The notes beneath the pieces were generated by a model, which saw only the letters and a program-made list of their open reading frames with translations, was not told the DNA's origin and made no database searches. 64,000 nucleotides of DNA, from NCBI RefSeq assembly GCF_001039355.2, contig NW_019775383.1, forward strand, positions 9,798 through 73,797, written 5' to 3'. The position numbers and the translations under genes are program-made. Numbering within the stretch: the stretch's first letter is position 1; each line of letters begins with the position of its first letter. Source of the stretch: Lingula anatina. Lineage: Eukaryota; Brachiopoda; Lingulata; Lingulida; Lingulidae. Below are positions 1-12,600 of this stretch, piece after piece.

Positions 1-71
1 AAGTCCGAATTTTCAATCATTTCAATAACAGTATCCCTTCGCAGGTCCCTACCGTAGCGAGGAGCTGCCAT
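1..71 (-). CDS. Partial ORF start, unrecognised
   Basis: On the minus strand an ATG at 71-69 sits in the context AAGATGGCAGC, a YY1-like start-site motif, and opens a frame that runs to the window edge without a stop (about 23 codons, beginning MAAPRYGRDLRRD). It lies inside a Pumilio intron on the same strand, downstream of exon 619-876. It could be the first exon of a nested gene, the start of a transposable-element ORF, or chance. I do not recognise the protein. Confidence 0.2.
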   Translation of the reverse strand, partial: MAAPRYGRDLRRDTVIEMIENSD

Positions 72-91
72 CTTGATTTTACTTTCTCCAA

Positions 92-618
92 CTAAGTCTT
101 GAAAATCGCCGTTTTCTCGCTCATATATATTTCTATCGCCTTTAAAAATGGTGGCAATGAGAGACAAGAAACATACCCGGATGTTAAACTATATATCATT
201 TCATGACTCACGATACAAAAGAGTACAGAAGACGATCTTTCCAAGATACGCACATATGCGGTTCTGGGCGTTTGGGGTAAGCGATAATTGAACCGCACAT
301 ATGCGGTGACGGGCTCTATGGGGTTAAATTTGAAATATCCAGCATCGTGACTGCACACATCATCATCATCACCATCACTTTCATTGTCCACAACAAATAC
401 ATTATTTATTTTTCACCACCTTATTGTTCATTATTACATCTTATATCAGATCACTTTAACCATAACATCCAATACTGCCACTCCAAACATATTTCTTGTT
501 TATGCAATCATCTTCATTGTTATATAGAACTTCATGACTGCAAGCAGATCATCATCATTATCACCTTTTACCTTCATTGCAATTACTATCAATATGACCA
601 TTACACCTATCTCCCTAC
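92..618. other. Pumilio intron with short palindromes and CAT repeats
   Basis: Intronic sequence downstream of the last visible Pumilio exon. It contains two copies of the palindrome CCGCACATATGCGG-like sequence (about 248-262 and 293-308) and a run of ATC/CAT triplets near 356-378. A 99-codon minus-strand frame spans 92-391 but shows no recognisable domain and overlaps the palindromes, so it is probably repeat-derived. Confidence 0.4.
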
Positions 619-3600
619 CTGGGGCCTGTATAATCTGGGGCTGTATCACCGTGGGGTTCTGGGACCCCAAGGCTTCCCCTCTCCCCTGCTGGGCCTGCTG
701 CTGTTGGGGGGTCATTGGGCGGTCACCCTGACCCTGCAGTAGCTGCTGTTGTTGCTGTTGCTGTGGGGGCACTCCTGGCTGTTGCTGCTGCTGCTGTCCC
801 TGCTGGATGACGCTGGCAGGGTACACCCCCCAGGGGGTCTGGACACCGTAATACTGGGGGATCACCGTTGGTCCACCTGGAAGGTAATTTTGATAGGTGT
901 GAGAGAGAACACATGGTGACATTGATTTCATTGTGTGTATTTGTTTATATATATACAAATGTATGTATGTATCTTTTTCTATTAGGTGTGTGTATGCAAA
1001 TGTCTGCATATGCGTTAAAGCCAGCACATGAAATACAGATTTTTATTGAATTGTGGAGCTTGGTGTTTAGTGCTTGCTATGAAGACCTTTACCCCAAGCA
1101 CAAATTGGGCATTTACCTTACTCATATGCATGAATTAGAATTGCCATTAAAACGGGGAAATTTAGATAGTGAGAGGGAGAAAGAAACTTTAAGGAAGAAA
1201 GGGATCTTGAACACAGATTTCAATATGTTGTATGAAAAGAACGGAAGCTGGCAACTGGAATGAAGGGTTAAATGTATGTTAGCTATGATCTAAGTCTGTT
1301 TCATGGAGCATTTTACATCTGTAAAGGGCTACAACAAAGACAATGATAAATTTGGGAAAAAAAAGGTTCTTTTTCTTTTCTTTTTTTTTTTTGTTTTGAA
1401 AAAAAATCCAAACCTTTTTAAACTGATAATTATTTTTCATACGCTCTCTCTCTCTCCCAATTCAGGACAAATCCTTAACTATGTTAGGCTCAAATCAAAG
1501 CAGTAGTTTAAGAAAACCCTCCCAAAGCGACACAGTCCAAAAAGCATCATGCATTTTTAAATATCAGACAAAAATGTCACTGCTCACATCTAGACCAAAA
1601 AATACTTTTAAATCAAGTTTCGAACCCACTGCTGGAACACACCAAATGCAAGTTTCAGCTGTTCAGCTTCAAGGAATATATTCACAACTTTCACGTGTAC
1701 GTATCTTCATAGTAATTGCTTCACAACCCCGTAACCATCAAGTGCAAAGAAAGTTGCTCTGAAACATACAGGTTGCCCCACATACCACAAAGAATGTGTT
1801 GCTCAGGACAACATTGACATGCATAATAGTTGCCCATCTTTTTAAATAATTTTTTTCGGTTTCACCAATTTGTCTATGTGGGGACTACATGGAAAAGAAT
1901 GAATGTCCCTCCATTTCCTGGTTTACTTCAAATAAACATACACGCGTTTCCAGTTCATCCAACTGCCTCAGTGAAAGACCCCTTTTAAAGAACCCCCATA
2001 TCTACACCCTTCATTTGACAAGCTGCCTCCCCCCCACCCCCAAAGTAAAAAAGCCTTAAATTTCACTACTTTTTACACATTGGTGTCTACCCCTGCCCCA
2101 CGAAAGTCCTACAGATGTTCATGTACCTGTCCCCCACTTCCAAAAAGTCCATGGGACAACACTTAAGAGAATATTAAAAAAAAAAAAGATTTACATTGGT
2201 GTGCTTCCACCCCCTCTGCCCCAAAAAAGCCCTAAATCTTCCACCTAAATTTTGCTTATGGGTGACAACCCCCCCCTCCCACCCCCACCCCAAGAACCAA
2301 AAAAGAACCCAAACTTTTTTTAGTATCTTGACGCACCCCACCTCAAAACCTACACAAACCACACTGTTACCAAAACCAAAAACTTAAGACATTTTGCATT
2401 TGGGTGTGCCCCTTGAGAAAAGCCCCCAAACCACAGATATCTAAACTACAGAGTCCCAAACTACTCTACGTTTTCTTTTAATTTTTTTTATTTTTTTTGC
2501 TGACCTGCGGTTGCAATGGGAATTCCAACTGCGTAGGGGTCTTGGGCGTTGAGTACATAGGGGGTCGGTGTGAAAGAGCCTGCAGTGGGTAAGCCTGAAG
2601 ATGAAGAAATCAACAACAGTAGCAGTAGCAGCAGTAACAATGACAACATAACAACATACAACAACAGCCCGGAGAAAGCTGCAGCACAGCATGTATTTCT
2701 TTTTTTTTTTTTTTTTCAATTTTTTTTTTTCGTTGGAAGGCTCACTGAGTGTATTAAGAAGTCTTTCCCAATATGAAAAGCTCATCTAAAGTCACGAATT
2801 CTGGTTGATTTTCTTGTTGAACATGTATAAATCACACACTTAGGCTACTGAGATCCTTTTCACGTATTTTCAAGTTTTTTTCTGTTGATGCTTGGTCAAT
2901 TTGCATTTATGCAACAGTGATAGGCTGCATTCACAACCCAAGACTAACTAGTCCACAGATCAAATATGGCCGACCCACTTGAATTCTTATTGCGTAATCC
3001 CTGCAGGGAATCTATTCCGTATCTATTAAGGGATTAGACATCAAGATTTTAAGTGGGTAGCCATATTTGATTCGTGGACTAGTTAGTCTGCTGTTGTGAC
3101 TGTGGTCATAGTGGGTTTACAACACTGAGTGAGCCCTCTGGCCGACTGCACACTGGCCACACAACAGGCCAACAAGGACACTGCAAACTCTGGGCAAGGA
3201 ACATGGGATGAAATTCTTTTGAGGAAATTCACCTGTGAAGTCTTCTGATTATTTTACATGTTTAAACATTTCAATTTCTACTGCACTTACTTGAGCTTTA
3301 CCCTAACAAATAGTGAGTACTGCTCAGTCTCAGAGTAACTAACACAGACTGAGGATGGTCACAGTAGTGATCGAAAGTCCTGTTTAGGTATAGCTCAAGT
3401 CAGCGTTGGAATTGAAAAGTTTCAAGGTGTAAAAAAAAGTGATGAAATCCTCTTATCCAGTTATGACACCCAAAATACTAGTAAATCATATGGGTTCTGA
3501 TCTGTTTGCATGTTATCCTTGTAAGCCTGCTGAGGTCCCCAGGTAGGCATGCACAAGTCCAGTCTCAGCCCACAGAAAGCCATGCAGGCCTAGATAGGCT

Positions 3601-6600
3601 GCAGTCACACCAGAACTAACTTAGACATCAATATAGGCTGTATGACATCACAACTTTGGGACATTCACAACAATTTCATCTGACATCCACTGCTAGATCT
3701 GTAAACCAAATATGGCTGACCCACTTGAAAGTTGATAGTCCACCAATCAACTTTGGTTGTGAAAGTGACCTTATACTTTAAAATACAGGATGTATGACAC
3801 TGCAAGACCAAGAGGTTGATTCATATGACACTGGTATTATTTTGAAGTCTCCAGGTGGTGTCTACAAGGTAATAATGTCACGTGGTTGCCAGGTGATTAA
3901 TGGTTGCCTAGTGATGTCAAATGGTTGCTTGGTGATATCAAATGGTTGCCAAGTGATGCCATGTGATCGACGTCCAATGTCATATGGTTGAACTTATGTT
4001 AGCTGATGTGGTCTAAGTTACTTCTGGTGTGAATGCAGCTTCCCCCTTCCCGCGCCCCCACTCAGATCGAGCCAAAACCATTTCTGATTACGATACATTC
4101 AACCAATTCAAAGACCCAAAATGCGCAGCAGCTTCCAACAAATTGTTCCAAAAGTTGTAAAAATATCTTTGCAAAAATTACCATGCATCTTTTCAAGTGA
4201 TTTGAGTTTCCAAAGGTAAACCTTTTTTCACTTTTGAAAATCCAAATCCACTGAATCATAAATACTGAGCACAAATCTTCACAGATGTGTTTTTATTTCC
4301 CACTCCAATACACTAAAAAGTAAAAATCATGCAATATAAAACTAATATATATTGATCAGTTCATGCAATACAGGGCAAGTATAGAAAAGTGACCATATCC
4401 TAACCCCCCCTCCCTCATATCTCTGTGGGGGTCGCTCTTCTCTCATTTCCCCCCATTTTCTTTGGTGCCCTCACTGGTGGTTGAGAGTTTACAACACAGC
4501 ACAAAACTAAAGGGACATCTCTGTGTTTTTAAACAGGTCTTCAATATGATCATTTAACAGTACAGAGTCAAGCACGAATTCTACACCCCACACTGTTCTC
4601 TTCTTCTCTCCATCCTTGGACTGAGAACCCATCAGCATCAACAAATATCGCAGCCCACAAGGAGTTAGGTACTTGGTTGAAACGAGTTTGTCCTTTAGAA
4701 CAGGGACAACTGATACTACATGAAGGGGACCCCAACTGAAATGTGTGGACCGTTTTCAAGACTTATTTTCATCATTGCCATTCTGCAAAAAATTCCCAAG
4801 GAGTCTTTGACAAAAGTTTTTCATAATGGCACTTTGAGTTCCTGCGTATAAAAGAACCGATTCTTAAAACTTAACCGTTATTTGACTTAAACCCAGTGTT
4901 TAAGTCAAGCACTGAGCAGATTGGGAAGGGGGTGACTGCAAGGTTCTGTGCCATAAAACAAGAACCACTTGGGTAATCAGAAGTATATTAATCAGTAGCA
5001 GTCATGTTACGTCATTGAGTCTGTAGGAGTATGAAGGTCTTACCTAACTGCTGCTGCGTGCCTACCAGAGCGTATTGCTGTCCGCCAGCCAGCAGGATTG
5101 GCTGCTGCTGCTGCTGTTGTTGTTGCTGCTGTTGCTCTCGCATCATTTGCTGTTGGAAGAAAAAGTGAAATTTTTTTTATTCAAAAACGTGTAAAATTTC
5201 AAGTCTTTTTTTCACATTCTCTGCAGACTAGTAATAAAGAACTGTTTCACCCTGCTTACAAAAACACTTGTGAAAGATAAAATGAAATTATTAATGTTTA
5301 TGGAACCTTTTCTGCAAAAATCATTGCCCTCAAATATGTTTATTGTTAATATATTAGTTGATTATTTATAGTTTAAATCAAAAGGAGCAGAAACTTCTGA
5401 AAAGCATGCCACAACTTTTGACATTATGAATTCATTATTTATTTGTTCATTCGTTCATCCATCTTTATATTTCTGTTAAGTAACCTTTAAAATAATGACT
5501 GATCTACCACAAACCCACCTGCTGATTATACTCCATGTTAAAGTTGGGGCTATCCATGGAGGGAAGAAGTTGGTTGGAGTAGTCAAACTGCAGCGGCTCA
5601 ATCCCACCAGGCTCAAAAGGGGGCGCATCCAGCTGCAGCATGGAGTTCTGGGCCAAGACAGGCTGGTGGATGAAGTCCCCAGCGCCACCTGGTGCCACTG
5701 GCTGTAACTGATGCATCTGCTGCTGCTGCTGCTGGAGGTTCTGTTTGACGGCTTCTTCTGTGGGAGACGTTTGACGGCTGCCTGGGGACCTGTTACGTAT
5801 ACAGTAATGGATTATTGATGCATTTAGTCCTGTCAAATATATCTGGTAAGCTATTCATTTCCTGGGGACCTGTCATATATTCAGTCATAGTTTACAGATT
5901 CCTAGTGACCTGTCAAACAGTAATATGTTATTGATGCATTCAGACCTGTCACATATTCAGTAAATATTCAAGGGTTGCAGTCCACCTCAACAGCACAATA
6001 TGCTTGAACCCAAAAGAATTTCTTATCAATATTTTTTTATCATTTATTCAAGAAATGTACCTTGCATGGTCTTTCTCCTCTGTCAAGGTCAACTAGTGAC
6101 TACAGAAAGTTGATGGAATATGCAAGGTTCAGTCCACACCAGTCACAGAGGACCGGGGACTTGGTTGATCTCCAACACTGTGGAAAGGGAATATGCCTCG
6201 AACCCCTTGTGAGGGTATTCAGCTCCCATACGCCACACAGACAGAGCCAAGTAAAGCCAGAACAAGTCCAGCTCACATGGATGACCAAGTGTTGGATAAG
6301 TTTATCACTTCACCAAGGGGGCTGAACTCTCAAGCCATATTAACGTAGAGTGGACAGATAATTCTGGCATATAATCTCTTTTACACAGAATAGACTTAAT
6401 GGAGAAGAACATTGAAACTTGGCTTGACTTTCTTTCACCCCATTTCCATAGATTAGATCGACCTAACTCCCTGGGGGTTCACACTAAATAGCTGTCAGCC
6501 GGGCGGACACAAAAGTTAATTACCCCCTTACAGATTGTAGTAGGCGGGACGGACATTTAAGTGACTATCTGAAACTAATCTAGTGAGACTCCCCGCAGGG

Positions 6601-9600
6601 ATAGATCGATCTGAAATCTATGGGAATAGATCCTTTGTCTCAAAGTGTTGAGTTCCTTACATATTTAAGGTGGTAGCCTCACCAATATTTTTTGCTTAAG
6701 CCCCCTTTACACTGGACGGTGTCCTTTCTGCGTCCAGCAGTACGGTCCCAATTGAGAGTTAAAAAATTATAATACTTTATGTGCCGTCAACTTGCGGTTC
6801 ATTGAGCATTCATTCTGATACAGAATCAATGCTCGTGCCTCCTTATTTAGACCACAGCGATGCCAAATCTCATGGTCGCAGAAAGGACGCAGAAAGGACG
6901 CCGTCCAGTGTAAAGGGGGTATTAGCTAAATTGGTGCTTTTCATCATTTTTTCCTCTAAATGGTTTAAATTTGCCCAGTTTACTAAGGCTCCAATTTGGT
7001 GAGAGCGGTGCCCTGTAGACTTTATGTACTTACCTGTCTTCCAACCCATTCTGCAGAATGCCGTTAGCCTGGACATCCTGGGAGTTCAGTTCGTTGGGTT
7101 TTTCGCCCTCAAAGGGGGACGGTGTCTTACTCTTCTTCTCCTTCACCTGGGAGGGGACGTCCTGCTGGTGCGGGGGCTGGAAGGTCAATACAGTCAATAG
7201 AGTCTTAACTTAGAGTCTTAACTTATTCATTTCTTTACCATTTTTTTTATCTAATGCTTATTTCAACACATGAATTCACATCAATATGACACAGTGTAAC
7301 ATAAAATAAACACACAATCTGGTCTGTGCTCTGTACACATACATATCCCTTGAGATGCCTCAGCCTGGAGTCCATGTCCTTCCCAGTGGGGGACCCACCC
7401 AGTACATACTCCACCATGTTCACACCCAGGGCATTGGCTTCTGAAATACAGGACAAGTTTTTCTCTGTTATTACATCATATCAAAGACAGTTACCTTTTT
7501 TTTTATCAGTAGATGTCTTGAAGACTGGCAAAGTTGGTTGAAAATTTGAGAAAGAAAACTGAAGTAACCGTATGTGATTTGATGAAACAACAAAATACAA
7601 AGGCTTGATAACCAGATTAATCGAATTCTCCAGACAGAACTCTGGATATTGTGTAGTTCCATGTTTCAGCAAGTAGTAAACATCAAATCAACTTTTGCCA
7701 CATTCTAACATACATTAATTACCTAAAGATGAAATTTATTTAGCTACAAAGATATCAAAACTTCTCATACTCTTCCTAAAAGCCATCATCAGAACCCTCT
7801 GGCTTTTCAGATATAATCATAGAAGCTTTGGTTCTCAATGCACTTCACACATACTTCCTGCTCAACATGGTTAATGTTTTCTTTAGGTCTAGAAGTCACC
7901 TGTTGGAAGCCATTACCTGTCTTTAACAGCACATTCTTTCTCTCGCATGCACCTACCCATTCTCTCTCTCTCTCATCTTCACAGGCCCCCATCAAATCTT
8001 TCTGTCTCTCTCTCTTTTTCACCCCATGCACCTACACATCCAACAATTCTCTCTCTCTCTCTCTCACACACACACATACCCAACAATCCTCTCTCTCACA
8101 CACACACAGGCACACACATACCCAACAATCCTCTCTCTCACACACACACAGGCACACACATACCCAACAATCCTCTTTCTCTCTCAAACACACACACACA
8201 CCCAACAATTCTCTTTCTCTCTCAAACACACAAACACATGCCCAACAACTCTCTCTCTCTCTCTCTCTCTCTCTCAGTACCTGCGGAGGGTGCCCCCCAG
8301 GTGTCGTCTCTGGAGGCCCAGGGACTGTACAGCTTCTGCTGTCCCTTGCCGTCATCATGGTCCAGCTCCCACAGCTTCTTGGCGTTAGTGTTGATCTGGA
8401 TTGAAAAAACAGAACAGATTGTGATCTGGATTGAAAATGAGGACAGATTACAACTTGGATAGAAAATGGGAAGATTACAACTTGGATAGAAAATGGGAAA
8501 ATTACAATCTGGATAGAAAATGTGAACAGACTACAATTTGGATAGAAAATGGGAACAAATTACAATTTGGATAGAAAACCAGGACCAGATTACAATCTTG
8601 ATCTAAAATGGAAACATATTACAATTTGGATAGAAAATTAGGATGGATTACAATTTGGATAGAAAACCAAGACAGCATGTAATTAATATTTAAAACGAAG
8701 ACAGAATTCAATACGGATTGAAAATGAGGACAGATTTCAATCAACAGCTGGTTGAGGGTATCTCTTAACTTATTCAAAAGGCTTGTTTATCAAAACAATC
8801 TAATTCAAAAATTACTTTCTGTGAATCTCATTCTACTGTATTTATTTCAGGTTGACTGTCTATGACTGCTAACCTCTAAGGGATGGGGTGGGGTAATGGT
8901 TTGGGGGGGGGGGTCTTAATATTACACCTGCAGAGTTGGATTATTTTACCTCATCTTTACACTATCAAAAATAGTGTTTATAAAGGGTGACATATGATAA
9001 TTAAAAAATAAGAACACATTTAGGCACTCAGCAGTCTCAGTTAAGCCTCTAAATTTGCTAGCAATTCAGCTAAAACAAATTGGTCTAAAGTCGAACCCAA
9101 GTTGAAGTTTATGGTTACACCAACGTCGAAAGGCTACGCCTCAATTGCAGTCTATTTCTTAATGCAACACTGCACCAACACACCTGTCTATAGAATGTGT
9201 TCTCTCCCCCCTCATGGATAAAGCAGTACCAAATATAATTTGAGCAAGATATATATCTGTACTCAACACCTGTCAGGGGGGCAGGTATCAAATTGTTCTA
9301 GTCTCTTTAACTAGGTTCAGCATGGCCAGACAGGCAGAAAGGAATGTAAAAGACTGGACAGTATACACATTGTGAGATCTTCACTCCCTATTTTCATTCA
9401 CATTTCTACATTCATGTCCATGTAGATTCAGAGCCAATACTGTGTACACACTTTCACTGCCATGAATTAAGTATATGTGGTGCGTAAAAAGGTTGTAAAA
9501 CAGAATTATTTTCTATTTACAGACCAACTGCCATGTTTGCACTACGTCATCTAGTCTCCCAGCCTGGGATAACACTGTCATTAAGTGAAAAAGTCTGAAA

Positions 9601-12600
9601 ACATGTCTTTAGGTCCGACCCCCCTTCCCCCCTCCCTCTCTCTCCCATTCCTACAGATCTACAAGGATCTCAAATGGTATCTTTGACTACCGAAAATAAA
9701 GAAATCTGCCAATAGTAGGAATAATCTCATCCATGTTCAGTGAAGAATCATTCTTTGCTGGTAATAAGCAAATGGCAATAATCCCTCAGATTAATCACAC
9801 ATATGTATGCAGGTAATCAGCACCAGTATATGTACATTAAACATGATGGTTATCATGTGTTGAAGCTCATGCTTTTTTCAAATGTTATTCAATATGTCCC
9901 TATTTGAGTGGTAGGTTTAAAATTCAATGTACCAATCACAATGGGCTTGCTTAGCAACAACACTTTTGTTCTTGAATTTCCTGAGTGTAATGCACAAGTA
10001 GCTCTTTGGTGTTGGTTGTTATCTATATTTACAAATAAAAAATTTAATTCAGCTGGTTGTCAACAGGTTTCCTCGTTTTTATTATGACAGAATATAGTTA
10101 AAGATGTTAGCAATTGTGAGGACGGAAGATTTCACAGCCTGAGTTAACTGTGAGGCCATATCTTATCATGTAAATATTGCAGTAAGTTAACATAATAAAT
10201 ATTTGACGCCAGAACCTCAACACACATGACGTAGTTTATATTATCTCATCAGACTTTAATCTTTCACAGCACTAGTGAAAATATGGAAGGCTTTTTTCTT
10301 TCATTAGCATAAACTTGTGTCATATTACAGTGTGATCATCATGAATGAACCAAAAATCTGTAGCTCTACTGTCTAACCTCTGAGAAATTTAGAATAACAC
10401 ATGCAAACAAAGGGTGTCTGTCCTATATTACACAAAATATGCCTAAATGCAGGGTGAGACTGCCATTCAGTGGAAAAAGTCTGAAATTATGGCATGGGGT
10501 GTGGGGTCCAGTGGACCCTCTGCATCTATCTCAAAATTGTCATAAACAAAAAAGTCAGAAACCCCCTACTGTTGGAAAAACCGTATTACTTTATAAAACA
10601 AAATAGGCTTAAATGCCAATAAATGCCTCAACCTGGTGATAAACAAACAGACTGCCAGTGGAAAAAAATCTGTGTCATCAGTGTGACCTCATTCACGCAA
10701 AGGGCAAAGAGTGAGAAAAACAATTTTTAATATGGCAGCTGCTAGCTTTGAAATGTCCTGCTAATTATCAGTTTGAGGTCACATAAAAGTGGCATCTCCT
10801 TCGATGAACCAAATGCAACGTCTCTTTTTATATCTTTTGATTCGTAAAAATTAAGATTTATCAACAGGTACTAATTTCAACACATCTTTAAGATATATAA
10901 ACACCAATTACACTAAGAAAAGTTTATATCATCCTTAGCAGTTTGAGAGTTTTGTTATGAGATGCTCAGAAAAAGTGGAATTACACATGGGGCAGAATAT
11001 CTCCTTTTTCAACTAACAGACAATCTCCCATTTCATTTACTTTTTTTCAACCTATTATCATTATTATTGCTATTATAATCACCAGTGTCCCCTTCAATGA
11101 TGTAAGTTCATTTTTTAGATTCATTTAATCTCCTTTTTTCCTTCAAAAGTACTGAGATTACTTTTCAGATAAAAACACCCCATTAATCTTATAATATAGA
11201 GATTTAAGGTCAGGTTTCTGTGATAAGTAGCTAATTTCATGCACACTGTTAATGTACACCCATGAACTGGACTGAAAATAGATTGACACGGTTGCTTGAG
11301 ATGCATTTAGGTACAACTGAGCCTATTATAACGCAGTAAGGCCACGTGTTCTTATCAATTATTCCAATGATGTACTTGGAGAGAACTTTTGTTAAAGCCA
11401 AATAAATTGAAGAATTCTTATCTGGGTTATATCCAATTACAAACTGACAACTAGATTTTGAAGCTTAAGTTAATTTTCTTCGCTATCTGACCAAAATTTT
11501 ATCTACATGTTCAGTATGATAAAGTGAGGCTGGAGTACACTAACTGTCTCAGTTATTTAGTTGTGAGTGAATTGGACACTTGCTTTTTCAGTCATATACT
11601 AAACATGCCACTAGCATTTGCCATCATACAATATGTCTAGAGGCAAACTGACTTTGATGCCAATCATCTTCAAAAAAATTTAGCCTTTTAGCCAATGGCA
11701 AATAATTTAACTGCGAGGAAATATAACAATATAATGACTATATAATTGAAGACTCATACCTTTACATGCATTTAACTGAAAGAAGTGAAAAGAATACCTA
11801 CAGTAATGACTCAATCTTTTCAAATGGAGAAAAATGGACTGGATCTTTTCAATGGGGAAAATTAACAATTTTTGAGATCCATAATTTTTGTAATCATCTA
11901 AAAAATACTTCACTATAGCATGTGTGGCTCTTTTGATGAATAAAATGGATCAGTCGTAAGTTAGAATTTCCATTTTATTTTCAAATTTACCCCACAGAAG
12001 AACTATAGAACTTATGGCTAAAAAGAAAAACTTATAAAATAGTTTTTTGACACTGTTCAGATTTAGAAATTAACATGGTTGCCACCCATGTGTTATCTCC
12101 TTATAGACATTTGGCCTACTTTGTCACACTTGCCTTTTCAGATGATCAACTTCAAATTGATCAATACAAATATCTAATTTCAATTTATTTAACATCACAA
12201 ATATTATTGTTTATATGCCTTGGACATGTTAAACATTTACTGCTAAATGGTACCTTTCTCATATTCATAAATACCAAGCACATTTATCAATGAGAAGAAA
12301 CATACTTGAGATATCCCCGCATTCCCANNNNNNNNNNNNNNNNNNNNNNNNNNNNNNNNNNNNNNNNNNNNNNNNNNNNNNNNNNNNNNNNNNNNNNNNN
12401 NNNNNNNNNNNNNNNNNNNNNNNNNNNNNNNNNNNNNNNNNNNNNNNNNNNNNNNNNNNNNNNNNNNNNNNNNNNNNNNNNNNNNNNNNNNNNNNNNNNN
12501 NNNNNNNNNNNNNNNNNNNNNNNNNNNNNNNNNNNNNNNNNNNNNNNNNNNNNNNNNNNNNNNNNNNNNNNNNNNNNNNNNNNNNNNNNNNNNNNNNNNN

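Noticed and set aside
347-742. Plus-strand frame over the Pumilio exon
   Set aside because: It is antisense to exon 619-876 and to a CAT repeat.
7838-8462. Long plus-strand frames rich in Ser/Leu/His/Thr
   Set aside because: They are translations of CT/CA microsatellites and the antisense of a Pumilio exon.
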